Source: Portunus trituberculatus (taxonomy: Eukaryota > Arthropoda > Malacostraca > Decapoda > Portunidae). From it: DNA of 64,000 nucleotides. Each line of letters opens with the position of its first letter. Position 1 is the first letter of the stretch. Position numbers and translations under genes: made by a program. The DNA is taken from contig NC_059300.1 in NCBI RefSeq assembly GCF_017591435.1, positions 9,361,558 through 9,425,557 of the forward strand, read 5' to 3'. The notes under the pieces are model-generated. The model saw nothing but the letters and a program-made list of their open reading frames with translations, was not told the DNA's origin and made no database searches. This document shows, in pieces, positions 39,503-53,116 of this stretch.

Positions 39503-40759
39503 CATAAAAACAATAAATTTATCATTTACCTTACATTACATATGAGCCTGAATCTACGCCTATCACTTACCTGTATATTTCAACAGTCTAATACTAATAA
39601 ATTTTACAAGCTTCCATAGAATCCTGAAGGCCAATAATACACTTAACATAAAACAATGAATTAGAACAAAGATTGCAGCAAAAGTAACACATCCAACAAA
39701 AGGCCACCAAAGTTTTATGAGTGGCTTGTATAATGAAGCTATATGATGAATGGAGTAGTACAACTGAATTATTATTATGAAGTTCATATTCTGTTCACCT
39801 TTGGTGACCGAGCAGTCAAGGCTCTAGATTGCCCTATCAATATATTTCTTAACTAATCAATTAAAAAATACTTACATTGAATTGACAAACGGATATGGAT
39901 TTAGATTTAAGATAATCAATATGGAAAATACCTCTATAAATAAGTATGCCATGAGTATCTAAAGAATTTCTTAATTATCAGGTGTTTTATGCCAATAACT
40001 TACAAAGATATAATTAGTGTACAATTTGTAATGTTTAATCATGTTTCCTGACATTTTAAAACCTTAATTGATTGATTTGTGGAAAGTGAAGAAAAATGCA
40101 ATGTAAACTTTACTTTCCTTGCAGAATGTTATGTAATATAGTTCCTCTTTTTTAATTAAGGAATCTGATAATGATTAAATATAAGTTAAGTTGTAACTGG
40201 ACAAGAAAGACAACTTTGAAAAATTTTACTGCAACCTTTGTATATACTACTGTACAGCAAGGCACATTTTGACATTCATATGAGCTGTAAATTCTATGAA
40301 ACACACTGGAAGTACATGCTTTATGCATGCATGTTCTTTAGATCCATTTATTTAAGTAAGCAAAATAAAGGATATTTAAAACTACAGGTCAAGGTGTTGC
40401 AGCATTAAGTAATACACAATGGTGGCATATTGCACAATGTGGCTTACCTTAGGGGAATAAAAACTGGATTGCAAGCTTTATATACTAATCAGAATTAAAG
40501 GGAATGATACTGACTGGATACTGAAGACTGAGCTTTGATAGTTATGATTTTCATAATATATGGTATGGATTAAGTTAGGAATATATGAGAAAGTAGATGA
40601 AGTTGTAAACTTGCATCAGATGGGAAGCAATGCCAAGTGTAAAGGGCATGGCAACACAATAAGTTAATACATTACTTTAGAAGAGGTGGTGTGGCAAAGT
40701 TATTTGCCAAGGAATTGGTTGATGTATACATGTGATAAGAATAAGACCTACATCATAAT

Positions 40760-40761
<2 letters not shown>

Positions 40762-40817
<56 letters not shown>
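40762..40817. repeat. (GT)n microsatellite
   Basis: About 28 GT units. There is no LINE or SINE 3' end beside it on either strand, so it is a free-standing array. Confidence 0.97.
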
Positions 40818-40819
<2 letters not shown>

Positions 40820-42959
40820 ATACAGATACATACACCAAAGTGAAGGTTGAAAGTTTACATTTCATCCTAATTATGTGAAGTATATAATTTCATATTAATG
40901 AGCATAAGTGTTAACAGTTGGCAACACATGTGTGCATATCTATCTTGTTACATGGAACTTGAGCTGTACTCATATTGTCATTTCTTTGAAACAATTTCTA
41001 TAAAAATACTTTAGCTTTAGAATTATAAATTTTCATGCTCTCACCATCTCCATTCTCATTCATTCCAAATACAGTATTAATGCTTCTATTTGAGATTCTA
41101 AATCCATTTGCTTTGTATAAAAATGTGCTCTCATTTTGTATTTATGCTGTTTCATTTATGGAAAGTTACCAGAACATCTTGTCTCTACCATTTTCTTATT
41201 GTATTTTTCTGATTCTTATGAAACAAACTCACACTTATATATTAATTTTCTACCCCTTCTCTTAAACCCTTTACATTTTTTCTTTCAATAATATTGTTTG
41301 AAAAACTGCTTTGTATATTCTCTGCATCTTACTTAGGTTTTTTGTATGTAAATACCATAATCTGTATCACATCACAAATATTACAAGCTCTCAGTCTTTT
41401 TAGTTTTGTGCTTAAGATTTCCTCTACATGTTGATTCACATTCTTTATGTTGGAGTAGTTTATTTGATTGTAACATGCATTAAAACAGCTATGGTCTTCC
41501 TGTCTTGAATGTGTTATAATCAAGCTCAGCTTTAGATAATTTTGCATCATCTACTCTGCCAATATTTTTACAGCAACACTTATTAGTATTATCATAGTTT
41601 GGTAGCTTTCCTAGATAATTTATTTTATAAATCAACATGATGTTTAATTGTTCTTCATTCAAGATGGACTGTGTCCTCTTTTAGTAAACTAAATTCACAA
41701 TAATGCAGTAAGTCTTCTATAATTAGATGTTTACTAAGTTTCAGATTCACACTCTTTCATTGAACAACAACAGCTTTATCTTGCATTAATAGAGGATTTG
41801 AAAAAAAATCAATATATAGTCCAAATAATATAAATAAATGAAAATAATAAAAAAAATAATTCATACATAATCCATCAAACATTTCACAGATACAGTGAAA
41901 AGAAAACTGCAACTGTATCTGTCACACAAAACCCTAACAATATAAAACTGGCAAACAGAATATGAAGTGGTCACAGCATCTCATGCCTGTGGTTTATTCC
42001 AATCTGAAGTCTTAGTCTTCTCTCACTACAAACAGACATTATCAGACAATACTGAAAAGCAGGGAAAAAGGAAGGTCCTGAAAGAAATTTTTCAAAGTGA
42101 CTATGCCAAATATCATCTCCAAGGCAAAAACCTCTCCACTTAGCCAGCCTATTACAAAATACAGGAGAGTTTATGTAATATAAAAATATATTTTGTGTAA
42201 ACCTTTCTGAAAATCCACCATAACTTAAAAAAAAAGTAATGAGATTATTGCTTGATCTTGCATATGAGACCCATGAGAATGATGATGAGCTGCACCTAAA
42301 CACAACAATCACAAAGTAGTCCCAGTGATATGAGCCACTGCTACAAGTATATCTGCTACAATGAAATGCACCTTTACTGCTCTGAGCTCTGTCTGAGGAC
42401 TAGTCTACACATATCTGTTCATCACTCAGTACTTTCATTGTACAAATGTATAAGTTAGACTGTCATGCTCATATATTAAAGTGGTCTGACAGTATTGATT
42501 AAAACATAAATCAGTTAATGCCACAATACAAGTTTAGAAGCAAGTAACTAACTAGTTGCATTGTCATAATGTTCCCCCAAAAATACTCATGTATAAGTCA
42601 TGCACACCAATGTTCCCTTACATAATGACAAATTTTGGTAAAGCATTTCAACAACATAGCAAATATATATTTAATATGATATGACAAATAAAGAGATGAA
42701 TGCATTTCAATGATGCATTCCTATGATAATGAAATGTAACAACTACTTTAAGTCCTTAAACAAATAGAAAAAAATCAATCCTGCTAGCTTGATAAATACC
42801 TAAAAATTCTGTGTGTATGATTGAAATAAACTTAAGGTATGGTACAGAAATTACTAATTACAGTTGTGTGGCTATATGTAAATACTGATGGTATTGTACA
42901 ACCATTTAAGACTTGGATCTGGATGCAGATAGTGTCTAAGGCAGTGATGCAATTGGAAC

Positions 42960-43169
<210 letters not shown>

Positions 43170-43180
43170 TTACAAAATGT

Positions 43181-43183
<3 letters not shown>

Positions 43184-43225
<42 letters not shown>

Positions 43226-43449
43226 CGCATAGTAAGAAGCTGAGGAAGGGAAGATGTGTAAGAGATATTAAAAAGTATAGTTTCCCGCAAAGGTGTGTTG
43301 AGACGTAGAACAGTTTGAATGTTTGAAATAGTGTCTGCAATGTGTGTGCATAGTTTTAAAGAAAGATTGGATAAGTGTAGATATGGAGACGGGCCACACG
43401 AGCATAAAGCCCAGGCCCTGTAAAACTACAACTAGGTACAACTAGGTAA

Positions 43450-43453
<4 letters not shown>
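43184..43453 (+). pseudogene. (AC)n plus AC-tailed LINE 3'-end fragment
   Basis: (AC)n to 43223, then LINE pol C-terminal sequence (KKLRKGRCVRDIKKYSFPQR in one frame, then a stop) ending AGGCCCTGTAAAACTACAAC, TAGGTACAACTAGGTAAATA. The terminal ACAACTAGGT unit is doubled. Confidence 0.88.

Positions 43454-43518
<65 letters not shown>
43454..43518. repeat. (AC)n joining two LINE copies
   Basis: About 32 AC units. They are the 3' tail of one LINE fragment and the 5' boundary of the next. Confidence 0.97.
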
Positions 43519-43521
<3 letters not shown>

Positions 43522-44805
43522 GCTAAGATGTGTGAGAGGGTGGTGAAGAATAGATGGACAGACTTCTTGGAGAAAAATGACATACTTTGTGAGTGTCAAT
43601 TTGGTTTTAGAAAAGGGCGTTCATGCACGACAAACCTGATATGTTACTATTCGAGGGTGATAGATGTAATACAGGAAAGAGATGGTTGGGCTGATGGAAT
43701 ATATCTGGATTTAAAAAAGGCCTTTGATAAGGTACCACACCGGAGACTGATCTGGAAACTTGAAATGGTAGGAGGAGTGCATGGCAGTTTACTAAAATGG
43801 ATGGAAGACTTTTGGTAGGAAGAGAAATGAGAACAATAATTAAGGACAGACCATCAGAATGGGGCTTGGTGGAGAGTGGAGTTCCACAGGGATCAGTGTT
43901 GGCACCAGTAATGTTCGCGGTCTACATAAATGACATGGTGGATGGGGTGTCCAGTTATGTGAGCCTATTTGCAGACGATGCAAAATTGTTAAGAAAAGTG
44001 AGATGTGACAAAGATTGCGAACTACTCCAGGAAGACTTGGACAGAATATGGAAATGGAGCTGTACATGGCAAATGGAGTTCAACACGACAAAATGCAAGA
44101 AAATAGAGTTTGGCAAGAGTGAAAGAAGAATCAGGAGTATGTACAAGATAGGAAATGAAGACATAAAACCAGTCATGAAGAAAAGACCTTGGGGTGACAA
44201 TTACCAATGACCTATCGCCAGAGAGACATATAAACAAAATAATTGGAGAAGTATTGAACTTATTGAGGAACATAAGAGTGGCGTTCGATATTTAGATGAA
44301 GAAATGATGAAGAAAATAATTACTGCAATGATAAGACCGAGGCTTGAATATGCAACAATACAGTGGGCTCGAACTTAAAGAAACACATAAGGAAACTAGA
44401 GAAAGTACAGAGGGCTGCAACAAAATGGTGCCTGACTTAAGAGATTTGACTTATGAAGACAGACTGAAAAGAATGCAACTTCCGACCCTGGAAAACAGAA
44501 GAGAAAGGGGAGACCTGATAGCAATATACAGAGTGATGATTGGCATGGAAAAATGGATAGGGAAGATCTGTGTATGTGGAATGAAAGAATGTCGAGAGGG
44601 CATGGGAAAAACTAAAATGGCCACTTATAGGAGAGATGTGAAAAATATAGCTTCCTCATAGAAGGGTGGAAGCATGGAATAGTTTAGACGTGGAAGTGGT
44701 CAACGCAAGGAATATTCATGATTTTAAGAAAAAGCTGGACATTAATAGATATGGAGACGGGACAACACGAGCATAGCTCTTTTCCCGTATGTTACAATTA
44801 GGTAA

Positions 44806-44808
<3 letters not shown>
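43519..44808 (+). pseudogene. AC-tailed CR1/L2-like LINE, 5'-truncated within RT
   Basis: Starts from (AC)n with MCERVVKNRWTDFLEKNDIL, then CQFGFRKGRSCTTNLICYYS and YLDLKKAFDKVPHRRLIWKL. After a frameshift near 43815 it continues SGVPQGSVLAPVMFAVYIND, the catalytic FADDAKL and MEFNTTKCKKIEFGKSERR. After further shifts near 44190-44370 it reads LRDLTYEDRLKRMQLPTLEN, RRERGDLIAIYR and MKECREGMGK. The 3' end is TTACAATTAGGTAAATACAC and (AC)n. Three or more frameshifts make it inactive. Confidence 0.92.
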
Positions 44809-44863
<55 letters not shown>

Positions 44864-44925
44864 TTATGAGTTCTCCTCAAACCCTGTAAAATACAACTAG
44901 GTAAACACAAATACACACACACAGA
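44809..44925. repeat. (AC)n tail plus truncated LINE 3'-end remnant
   Basis: (AC)n to about 44859, then roughly 50 bp ending CCTGTAAAATACAACTAGGT, AAACACAAATAC and a short (AC)n. The remnant is only the last part of another LINE copy. Confidence 0.85.
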
Positions 44926-45636
44926 ATGGGAGATGAAAATGGTAGATGAAGTATTCTTGTATATACTGTAAGTCATAATAAGAAGTTAGAGAACGAATGG
45001 CCCTTCTCTTAAGAACTTAGTACTTTCCAGTAATCAAGATAAATAGCACAGTTTTATATAAATTTTTTTTGTCAAGATTCATTTGTCAGTCCAATTCACT
45101 TATTTGAAATACTGACTTAGCTGTATCTTTAGAGAAGAATGAAACATTTCTGCGGATAGAAATGTGTTGTAAGAAGTTTTGATTACATCGAAGTTTAAAA
45201 CAGTGTACTTACTCATTTTCCGGAGATTCAAGTAGTCAAGGAAGGGTGTTGATGATATAACATGCAGAAGGGTGAATTCTTGAGGGTAAAGGGGAGTTGC
45301 ACTAACTATGCCACTTATTACATATATGAGTAATTTAGTTTCTGGAATAAATAAAAAAAAAAAACTATTGCCTTAATTAATTTTAAATTTGGTTCTTTTA
45401 CAAGGAATCTGATTGCAACAGTAAACAGCACTTTTAATTTCTGATCACAAACAGACATGCTACACCTGAAAATGGGATGTCTTGGTGGGAGTATTTATAT
45501 AAGTTGGAAATTCTTCACTTCAATAAAAACGCTTAAAACTCAAAATTTACCAAATTTCTATTTTTTCAGATTTAGGAACACACATAAACCTCTTCAGCAG
45601 CTAACAAAATATATATGCATGCAAGATAAAAAAAAA

Positions 45637-45771
<135 letters not shown>

Positions 45772-47025
45772 GGTGCACACATACACAGACACACAATAGA
45801 ATGTGTATCCTGTATATCATTTTGTGCATCACCTATTGCACTGGAAGAGGCAAGTCATTGTACATTTTCTTACTCATGCTACTGAATTATTCTGATCCTT
45901 AGTGCTTTCAGACTTGGTAATGTGAGCACAGTAGTAACTGATTTTTTTTTTTTTTTGCTACTCTAGTTTTCTTTTTCTCTTTTTTTTTTTTAATTTCCAC
46001 AATAGTACAATGGAATATCAGAATCTTACAAGTGGAATAAAAGTTCAGCAAAATCTTCAGTGTGACTCATGCTAACAGCATCAAGTGCAGAGCTCCTAAA
46101 GATTTCACAGGGTGGCAGCTGGTCTTTTCACCATCACTGTTCCTAGAGAAAAACTTCCACGTGGTATGAAGAAAAGATACCCCACCAACAAACTTCTCTC
46201 ATGTTTGAAAGTTTGTTGGTCTAAGAGAAATCCTTTCCTTCATCCCAGTCCTAATTTTCAAACTAGTAACAATAATAGGAGAATGTCTTTGGCATATGAA
46301 GTCAATAGGTTATGCATCACATCAAATCCTTTTCCCAAGTGAGCAGAGGTACAAACTTTTGTCTTAATTTGTAAGATTCTAGCATACAAGTTGTCAAACT
46401 CCAAAAAGAGAAGAATTAGCAAATGCAATAAAATGTTCAAAATTTTTAGATGTGCCTATATTGTCATTTCTGAGAGCAATGAGGAAGTGTATGATTTCAA
46501 TAACATGTAGTGGGTAAACAGTTCCTTTATATACAATGACTGTTTCTCACCATAAAGGGAGTGGGCAACCAAGCTGATTTATATATAGGTAGTCTCTCAT
46601 GTACAGATTTTTCTTGTGTAGATTTACTTTCTGGCCAATGTACAAATGGCTACACAAAAAGTTATCACACTGCCTGATAAGTTTCATTTAGCATGCTACA
46701 TCATAACCTTTTCACAAACTTCTCTCTTATTAAAATGGGGCTATTGATGTGACTGACATCACAAATAAACTTTATTTGATTTACTTTTAAAACGATTAGT
46801 TCATCATTTGTGGATATTGCTAACAATTTGAAAAGGATATGTACATATTTTCTAGATTTTATCAAAACTCCTTGGCACAAACAATAGTAAATGCAAAAAA
46901 TTTTTTGTTTGTTAGAAATACATATGAAGGCTCAATAAACACTTAATTGGTGATGATGTCATCAAAAACAATGTTCAACTGTTAAGGATTGACATTTATA
47001 TGCCTTTATAATATTCTTACCATTA

Positions 47026-47549
47026 CAGTCAACCCTCGGCTATCGCGACTTCAGCTATCGCGTTTTATTGTTATCACGCACCCATGACAAGCTGCTAAAA
47101 TTTCATTATCGCAACCTCAGATGCCTGCAGATGCCTGCTATCGCGCCCAGCCATGACGTCATGGGGTATCTGAGCGCTCATTGGCCAAAACCACCTTCCC
47201 ACCAAGATGAAACACAGTCTCTGAGAGCGCGTCCTCCCCACTAGACAGTGATAGCCAGATTCTACCATTTTTTGTGCTCACAATGGCCACACAAATGGCA
47301 AAAAGGTACAGTAAATACAATGAGCTGATGTAATTTTTTTTATGTTATAACCTTGACATGTTTTATTTGGTACCAATGGATTATACAGTAATTAAAAAAA
47401 AGGTAAAAATGAGGGATATTAGGAGTAAAATTTGTGGTTGCGGCACCAATAACAATTTTCACCATTAGTTGTTCAATTCGACTATCGCGTTTTCGGCTAT
47501 GGCGCGGCTATTTCAGCCCCAATTGGGCACGATAGCTGAGGGTTAAGTG
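47026..47549. mobile_element. Tc1/mariner-type (pogo/Tigger-like) MITE, 524 bp
   Basis: Termini CAGTCAACCCTCGGCTATCG and, from the other end, CACTTAACCCTCAGCTATCG, each flanked by TA. Sub-terminal CTATCGCG motifs recur several times in both halves. It holds no open frame of note. The ACCCTCGGCTATCGCG terminus resembles pogo/Tigger-type ends; the class assignment is from terminus and TA duplication only. Confidence 0.75.
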
Positions 47550-47932
47550 TATATGATTTTCAATGAACTTTTAATGAACATTAAAAATAAGGACAGATAT
47601 ATCTTTGGTATTTAATGCTTTGGCGCTTAGTGATGATTAAGCTCCAGTTAGACTTCTATAACTGGATGTTTTCAATTATTATCATATGATTACATCTAAA
47701 TCTTAATATCAGGAGTATAGAATATAGATGTCAGGAGTTGACATGGGGACAAAACCTTCTGACAATTGTGATAACACTTTGCTTAGCTGACTGTGCTTAT
47801 AGTGGGGTTACATTTCCCCAAAAATTTGTGAAGATATAATATACCATCAGCCAAAAATGTGTCAATGAATGTCTAAGCTTGGCAAAATCTGCTTTAAACA
47901 TGCTTCAAGATCTTAGATTTCTGGATGCTCGA

Positions 47933-47936
<4 letters not shown>

Positions 47937-48018
<82 letters not shown>
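47937..48018. repeat. (TA)n microsatellite
   Basis: About 40 TA units. Confidence 0.97.
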
Positions 48019-48024
<6 letters not shown>

Positions 48025-48540
48025 ATATGAAGATCTACAGGACTTTCATTGTGATACCTTAAAACAATTTGCTGATGAAAATCATTGTGGTTGTGGATTG
48101 TGTCAAACAAACTTGGGCTCTGTCTCACTATATAGCTGAATAGTACAGCAGCAGATGCCTCTGAAAGCCTAAACAAGTGTACTCATGTACAGTACAGCAG
48201 TTCGTGGTTTTGATGGTAAGTGGTCTGGTTTATTAGGGATTATGTGATGCAATGAGCCTGTGCAGAAAAAAAAAACATTTTCTTTACAAGTTGGCCTTTA
48301 AAGTGATAAAAAGGATAAAGCTATTCTTTTTATCATCTTTTAGTTACCATGAACATATGAACAGGATAAAGTCTGCACAGCCTTATTTACTATGTCACAA
48401 ATAATTAAATAAGGGAAAGAATTCTATGAAATTAGATGAGATGGTGAGAGAAGGCTTGGAGCAGAACATGGAACCAAAGTAATTTTTAATCCATACATAG
48501 GAATATTAAACATATGCACTACATGTTGGTAAAAAAAAAA

Positions 48541-48693
<153 letters not shown>

Positions 48694-48820
48694 CATTATA
48701 ATCATAAAATATAAGTGACCATGATTATATATCAGTTAGAGTGGTGAATGATTCCAAAGACTACTTGTACTACATAATTTATGAATCTGTAAAACTCTCT
48801 CTTTTTATCACATTGCTGAT

Positions 48821-49200
48821 AATGTGAAAGACTGTGCAGCAGATCCTGATTACAACTATAATGTGGGTGGGCTGTGGGAACACAAGCCTGTGGGTTGAAT
48901 AGACTACATAGAGAGATGCTGCTGCTGCTGCAAAAGTAGCATAACACAATTTGATCATTGGAATCACTCTCTGGTCATGTTGGCATGATGCACTCATATT
49001 TCATACAAAATACAAGTGTGTGAGTGATACCAAAAAGATAATTGTATTATGCTACTTATACAGCTGCATAACTTCCTATTTCTGTTCAGTTGCTGAGAAT
49101 GTGAAAGACTGTGCAGCAGATCTTGATTACAGCTAAAATGTGGGTGGGTTGTGGGAACACAAGCCTGTGGGCTACATGGTCTACATGGTGGGCTGCTGCT
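48821..49200. repeat. Diverged direct duplication, offset about 277 bp
   Basis: AATGTGAAAGACTGTGCAGC, GATTACA, ATGTGGGTGGG and GTGGGAACACAAGCCTGTGG occur in the same order at 48821-48935 and 49098-49200. Weaker similarity extends to the left. Not linked to a known element. Confidence 0.8.
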
Positions 49201-50416
49201 GGAGAAGCGCTATGCCACCACTAATGGTCGGTTCCCTGGAAGGATGCTGCTGAACACTGCACGCTAGTATCCTTCACGCCAGTGTTCCAAGCTTGGTCCT
49301 TCCCAGGACTTGGTAAGATATTAGCAATATCTCCTTGCTTCACTTGTTGACAAGTGACTCTGATCATCTAAAGTGATGATGAGTCTCATATTATTTGAAG
49401 CCTTACCAAAGTCCCAAGAACTCAGCTATAGTATGATCCTACACAAGCTATCTATGTAATTATAGGCTGCAAACTTGTCATTACCTCTGGGTTGAGACTC
49501 GTAAATGGAACATTTGAAAAGGCTTCTGCAGATTTCCATAATGCAGGAAACACGGAACATAACTGAAAGTAAAGACCCAACAAATAATAAGAGTGGAATG
49601 TGGCCCAGGCTTGGAGCGTGAGGTCACCCTGGGAACAGTATCACCTGCCCCACGCCCCTCCCTACTCCCGGGCCTTACCTTTACATGAAGCTATGTGTGG
49701 CTAGATACTACTGGATAACCTGAATAAACATAAACACAGCTCTTAAAGTTAGAGATTTCATAGAGACAGATCAAAGAAGAGAGATCTGTATCCACAAAGC
49801 AGTCAGGCTGTAGAAGCAAGAAAGACAGCATGCTAAGTAAAAAAATTAAATAGGGTACCATTTTTCCTTGTTTTGGCTTAATTCCCTTCTCAAAGGGAGC
49901 AACTCTCCAGCATTGGTCACAGGTTTCAGCCCAGAGCTCTTTCTTTCCTTATCATGTAATACACATATGCTCTTACTATTGCTTTAACTGTAAGGAATTG
50001 TGGTGGGACAGTGCTGAGAAATTAGGCAGTGCAGAACAACAATTCATCTACATAAAGTCTATGGCATGTGAGGCTTTATGTGAGCCTGTAATCGATAATG
50101 TGTGCCAGTTTTGTAAGACATTACCAGAGAAACAAGAACACAGGAGCAACAAAACAGGCACCTGCTGATGCTATTAAGTGCACATTAGCATCATTACTCC
50201 AGCACAAAAAAGATAAAAAGATAAATAAATAAATAAATAAAACAGAGCTCATCTGGAAGCCCTAATACCAGGCTAGAGTTACCTTTTGAAAATGTGCCTG
50301 GCAAGTGTTGACATATAAACATTTCTTACAAGGTTATAAGAAATGTTTAGATTTTTCTTTGAAACTGCCATACATTGGGCTTTTAGATGGCTCTTTCCAC
50401 AATGACTATAACTTAC

Positions 50417-50631
50417 CATTGAGCTTTTGTTGCTCTGGCATAGGAAACAAGAGGTGGTGTCGTACAAGTGAGAATAGGAATGGCCAATGCCCGAGGCGTC
50501 TCCATCCTGGGTTGGTGAGAGGGGGAAGCTGTGAACCATATGGTGAGGTGTGCTGGAGGTAGCTCTTACACACATCACATGTACACCACCAACCCTACTC
50601 ACTATTCTAGTAACTAAATTTCTTGTGCCTC
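50417..50631 (-). CDS. slo2: Slo2/KCNT channel, insert exon after the IPIGIYRT block
   Basis: A minus-strand exon ending AGCTCAATG before GTAAGT, in phase 0. With the acceptor GAATCTGTAG (exon from 50631) it is 215 nt and reads GTRNLVTRIVSRVGGVHVMC, VRATSSTPHHMVHSFPLSPT and QDGDASGIGHSYSHLYDTTS, ending CFLCQSNKSSM. A second acceptor (GTAAGAG, exon from 50562) would shorten it to 146 nt; both fit the phase-1 donor of the 63-kb exon. It corresponds to the variable loop within Slo2 RCK2, which I do not recognise residue by residue. The case rests on open frame, phases and a strong donor. It could be a cassette exon. Confidence 0.7.
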
Positions 50632-51358
50632 CTACAGATTCAAGATTACAAACTAATGCATCACTAATTCTTACATGCCTACTATATGTATGTATACATC
50701 CAGGACATTCTTAATTACTCTTAATTTCTGTCTTATCTATACATGTCTGCTTTTTTCTGCAGGATTTCATATAACTGTACTCCACTTAAGTAAAGATAAA
50801 AAAAAATGTTACATGTCCAATACTGTAATTAAAATTACTCTGGTTGCTGCTGTACACTAATAATCTTTTATACTGTGAGCAAAGTTGAGTTGATTTGTAT
50901 CTTGTAAACATTTGGATTGTATCTAGACCACCTCTTATGCACAGATCATGACAATAGTAAAAAAAACAACCATTGCAGGTCTTCTCGAAGATAAGGCAAT
51001 CAGGACTTTACTGTCACATAACTACCCTAACCAAACACATGGAATATAATGAAAACAAAGTGTTCACCAATATTGATGAAATGCAGGTTTCTAACTTTGA
51101 CCACATTACTACTTTACTGCCAAACTGGCTCAAATAATTTAGAAAAGAAGAAACATTTCAAAAATTAAAGTTAGCATTTATCCTTTCTTATTGATAAAAT
51201 CAAGATTAATTTCATAAAACTCTATCATGCACAAAAAGTCAGTATAATTTGCAGGTTAGCAAATTTTTTTTGTGCAATATTTTTGATGATAGTTAATACA
51301 AAAACTCTTTTACCCCCACAAAATTATAACATATGTAAACATATGATAAACATTTAAA

Positions 51359-51497
<139 letters not shown>

Positions 51498-53066
51498 ATC
51501 ATTGATTTTCATTGCTCTGGTAATTTACCATTACTTATTGTGAGCAAATGGTTTTTCAAGCACAAGGAATCGCCAGCTGCTATGTGTAATTTGAACTTGC
51601 TACTCACATTCACAACTTTTGTGTTTTGATAAATGTGATGATTAAAAAGATTATGAAGAAAATCCAAAACAAAAACTGCTTGTATAAATATATAAATGTC
51701 TTCAAGATGTGAAAAAATTTAAGGTAATAACTGCTGGTATAAATGTATAAATATCTTGTTGTCTAAAATCTAAATCATGTAAATGAAAAGAAACGCAATA
51801 GCAATAACAAGATCAGTAATTATACCTGAGTTTTGCAACACGAAGCAAGGTAAGTAAGTGCAAGGAGAGAGCTGGAGGAGCCATTTTCACATTTAACTAT
51901 CTTTGACCTTTTTTTCATCTTATGATACACAGCCTCACCCAAATCAAATTAATCTGTTAGTAAATATCCCTCATAAGGATGCTGTTCCTTGTTTCTAGCG
52001 ATGCATACTAACAATGTATTTAAGGGATTCATACTGTGGTATTTATAACCTGCATACAATCCAAATTTTTACAAGAACAGCTTGCTCTAAATCTCTAATC
52101 AGTAACGCATTACCTTCTTTCTACAGGTAACCCTTACCTGTAAAATCTCTGCAGGAGTCCAAAATCTGAATATTTTAACAATTTACTTTATTGGTGATTG
52201 TAATTACTATTGGTGAAATGCTCTTACCTGTTTGTATTGTATTATAGCCTAATGTAAGAGAAGCATTCAATGTTTGATCAACCTAGCTACATCAGAAATA
52301 AAACTTTTCCATTCATTGTCTACTTAATTACATAAAATAAGCAAATAAAGGGATTAACTATAAATACAATAAAAAAATATATAAAGTAAATTCTAAATAA
52401 ATGAGCCTGACTATTTTCCAGAGAGTGTCTTTCTTTCTCAATATTTCATAATGATGAAATAGAAGCATCTGTACAATGCATGCTTGGTAAATAATATTTT
52501 CAGTGCTAAGCACTTGTAAAAACTTATTGTAATACATGTCATTTCAATTCAATCACATCATTTCTCATTATTTTCCTTGTTGTACAAGATCTTATAGAAA
52601 AAGTAAAATGGGTACATAGATGATGATGCATTTAAGAATGCTAAAATAAATTAATACAAACCAAATATAAAATTTTTCACTGTACAAGTAAATCACAAAA
52701 ATATTGGCTTTCAATGGTGTTATGCCATGATATCTGGCTTGCAAAGGTGGTAAGTATCTAAATATGAGAAAATCTATTACCACCTCATAAAACTGTTTAA
52801 GAGCCATCATCTGAAACCAACTTCTCCATGAAAAAGCATTAAATACAGGTATGCTTCAGTTCAAGATTGAGTTAGATGCTTTTGAAAAAATGTAAAAGTA
52901 CATATATCTTGCCCATGACTTTTGTTATAAAGAAAAGATAATGTGACATAAAAGACTAATTTGAGGAAATGATTATACAGAAGTGTCTTAGCTATTCTAT
53001 GGTAAATTCTATTGGATGGAAGCTGCAAAATCCTGTACAGCATAATAACAAGAGCTAGTTTTGCAG

Positions 53067-53067
<1 letters not shown>

Positions 53068-53111
<44 letters not shown>
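53068..53111. repeat. (CA)n microsatellite
   Basis: About 22 CA units. No LINE or SINE 3' end precedes it. Confidence 0.96.

Positions 53112-53116
<5 letters not shown>

Noticed and set aside
41971..42312. 113-codon minus-strand frame as an extra Slo2 exon
   Set aside because: It lies between exons whose phases already join; it has no matching acceptor and donor in phase and no channel-like motif.
46112..46342. 76-codon plus-strand frame as a gene
   Set aside because: AT-rich surroundings, no splice signals, no recognisable family and no repeat copy; most likely chance.
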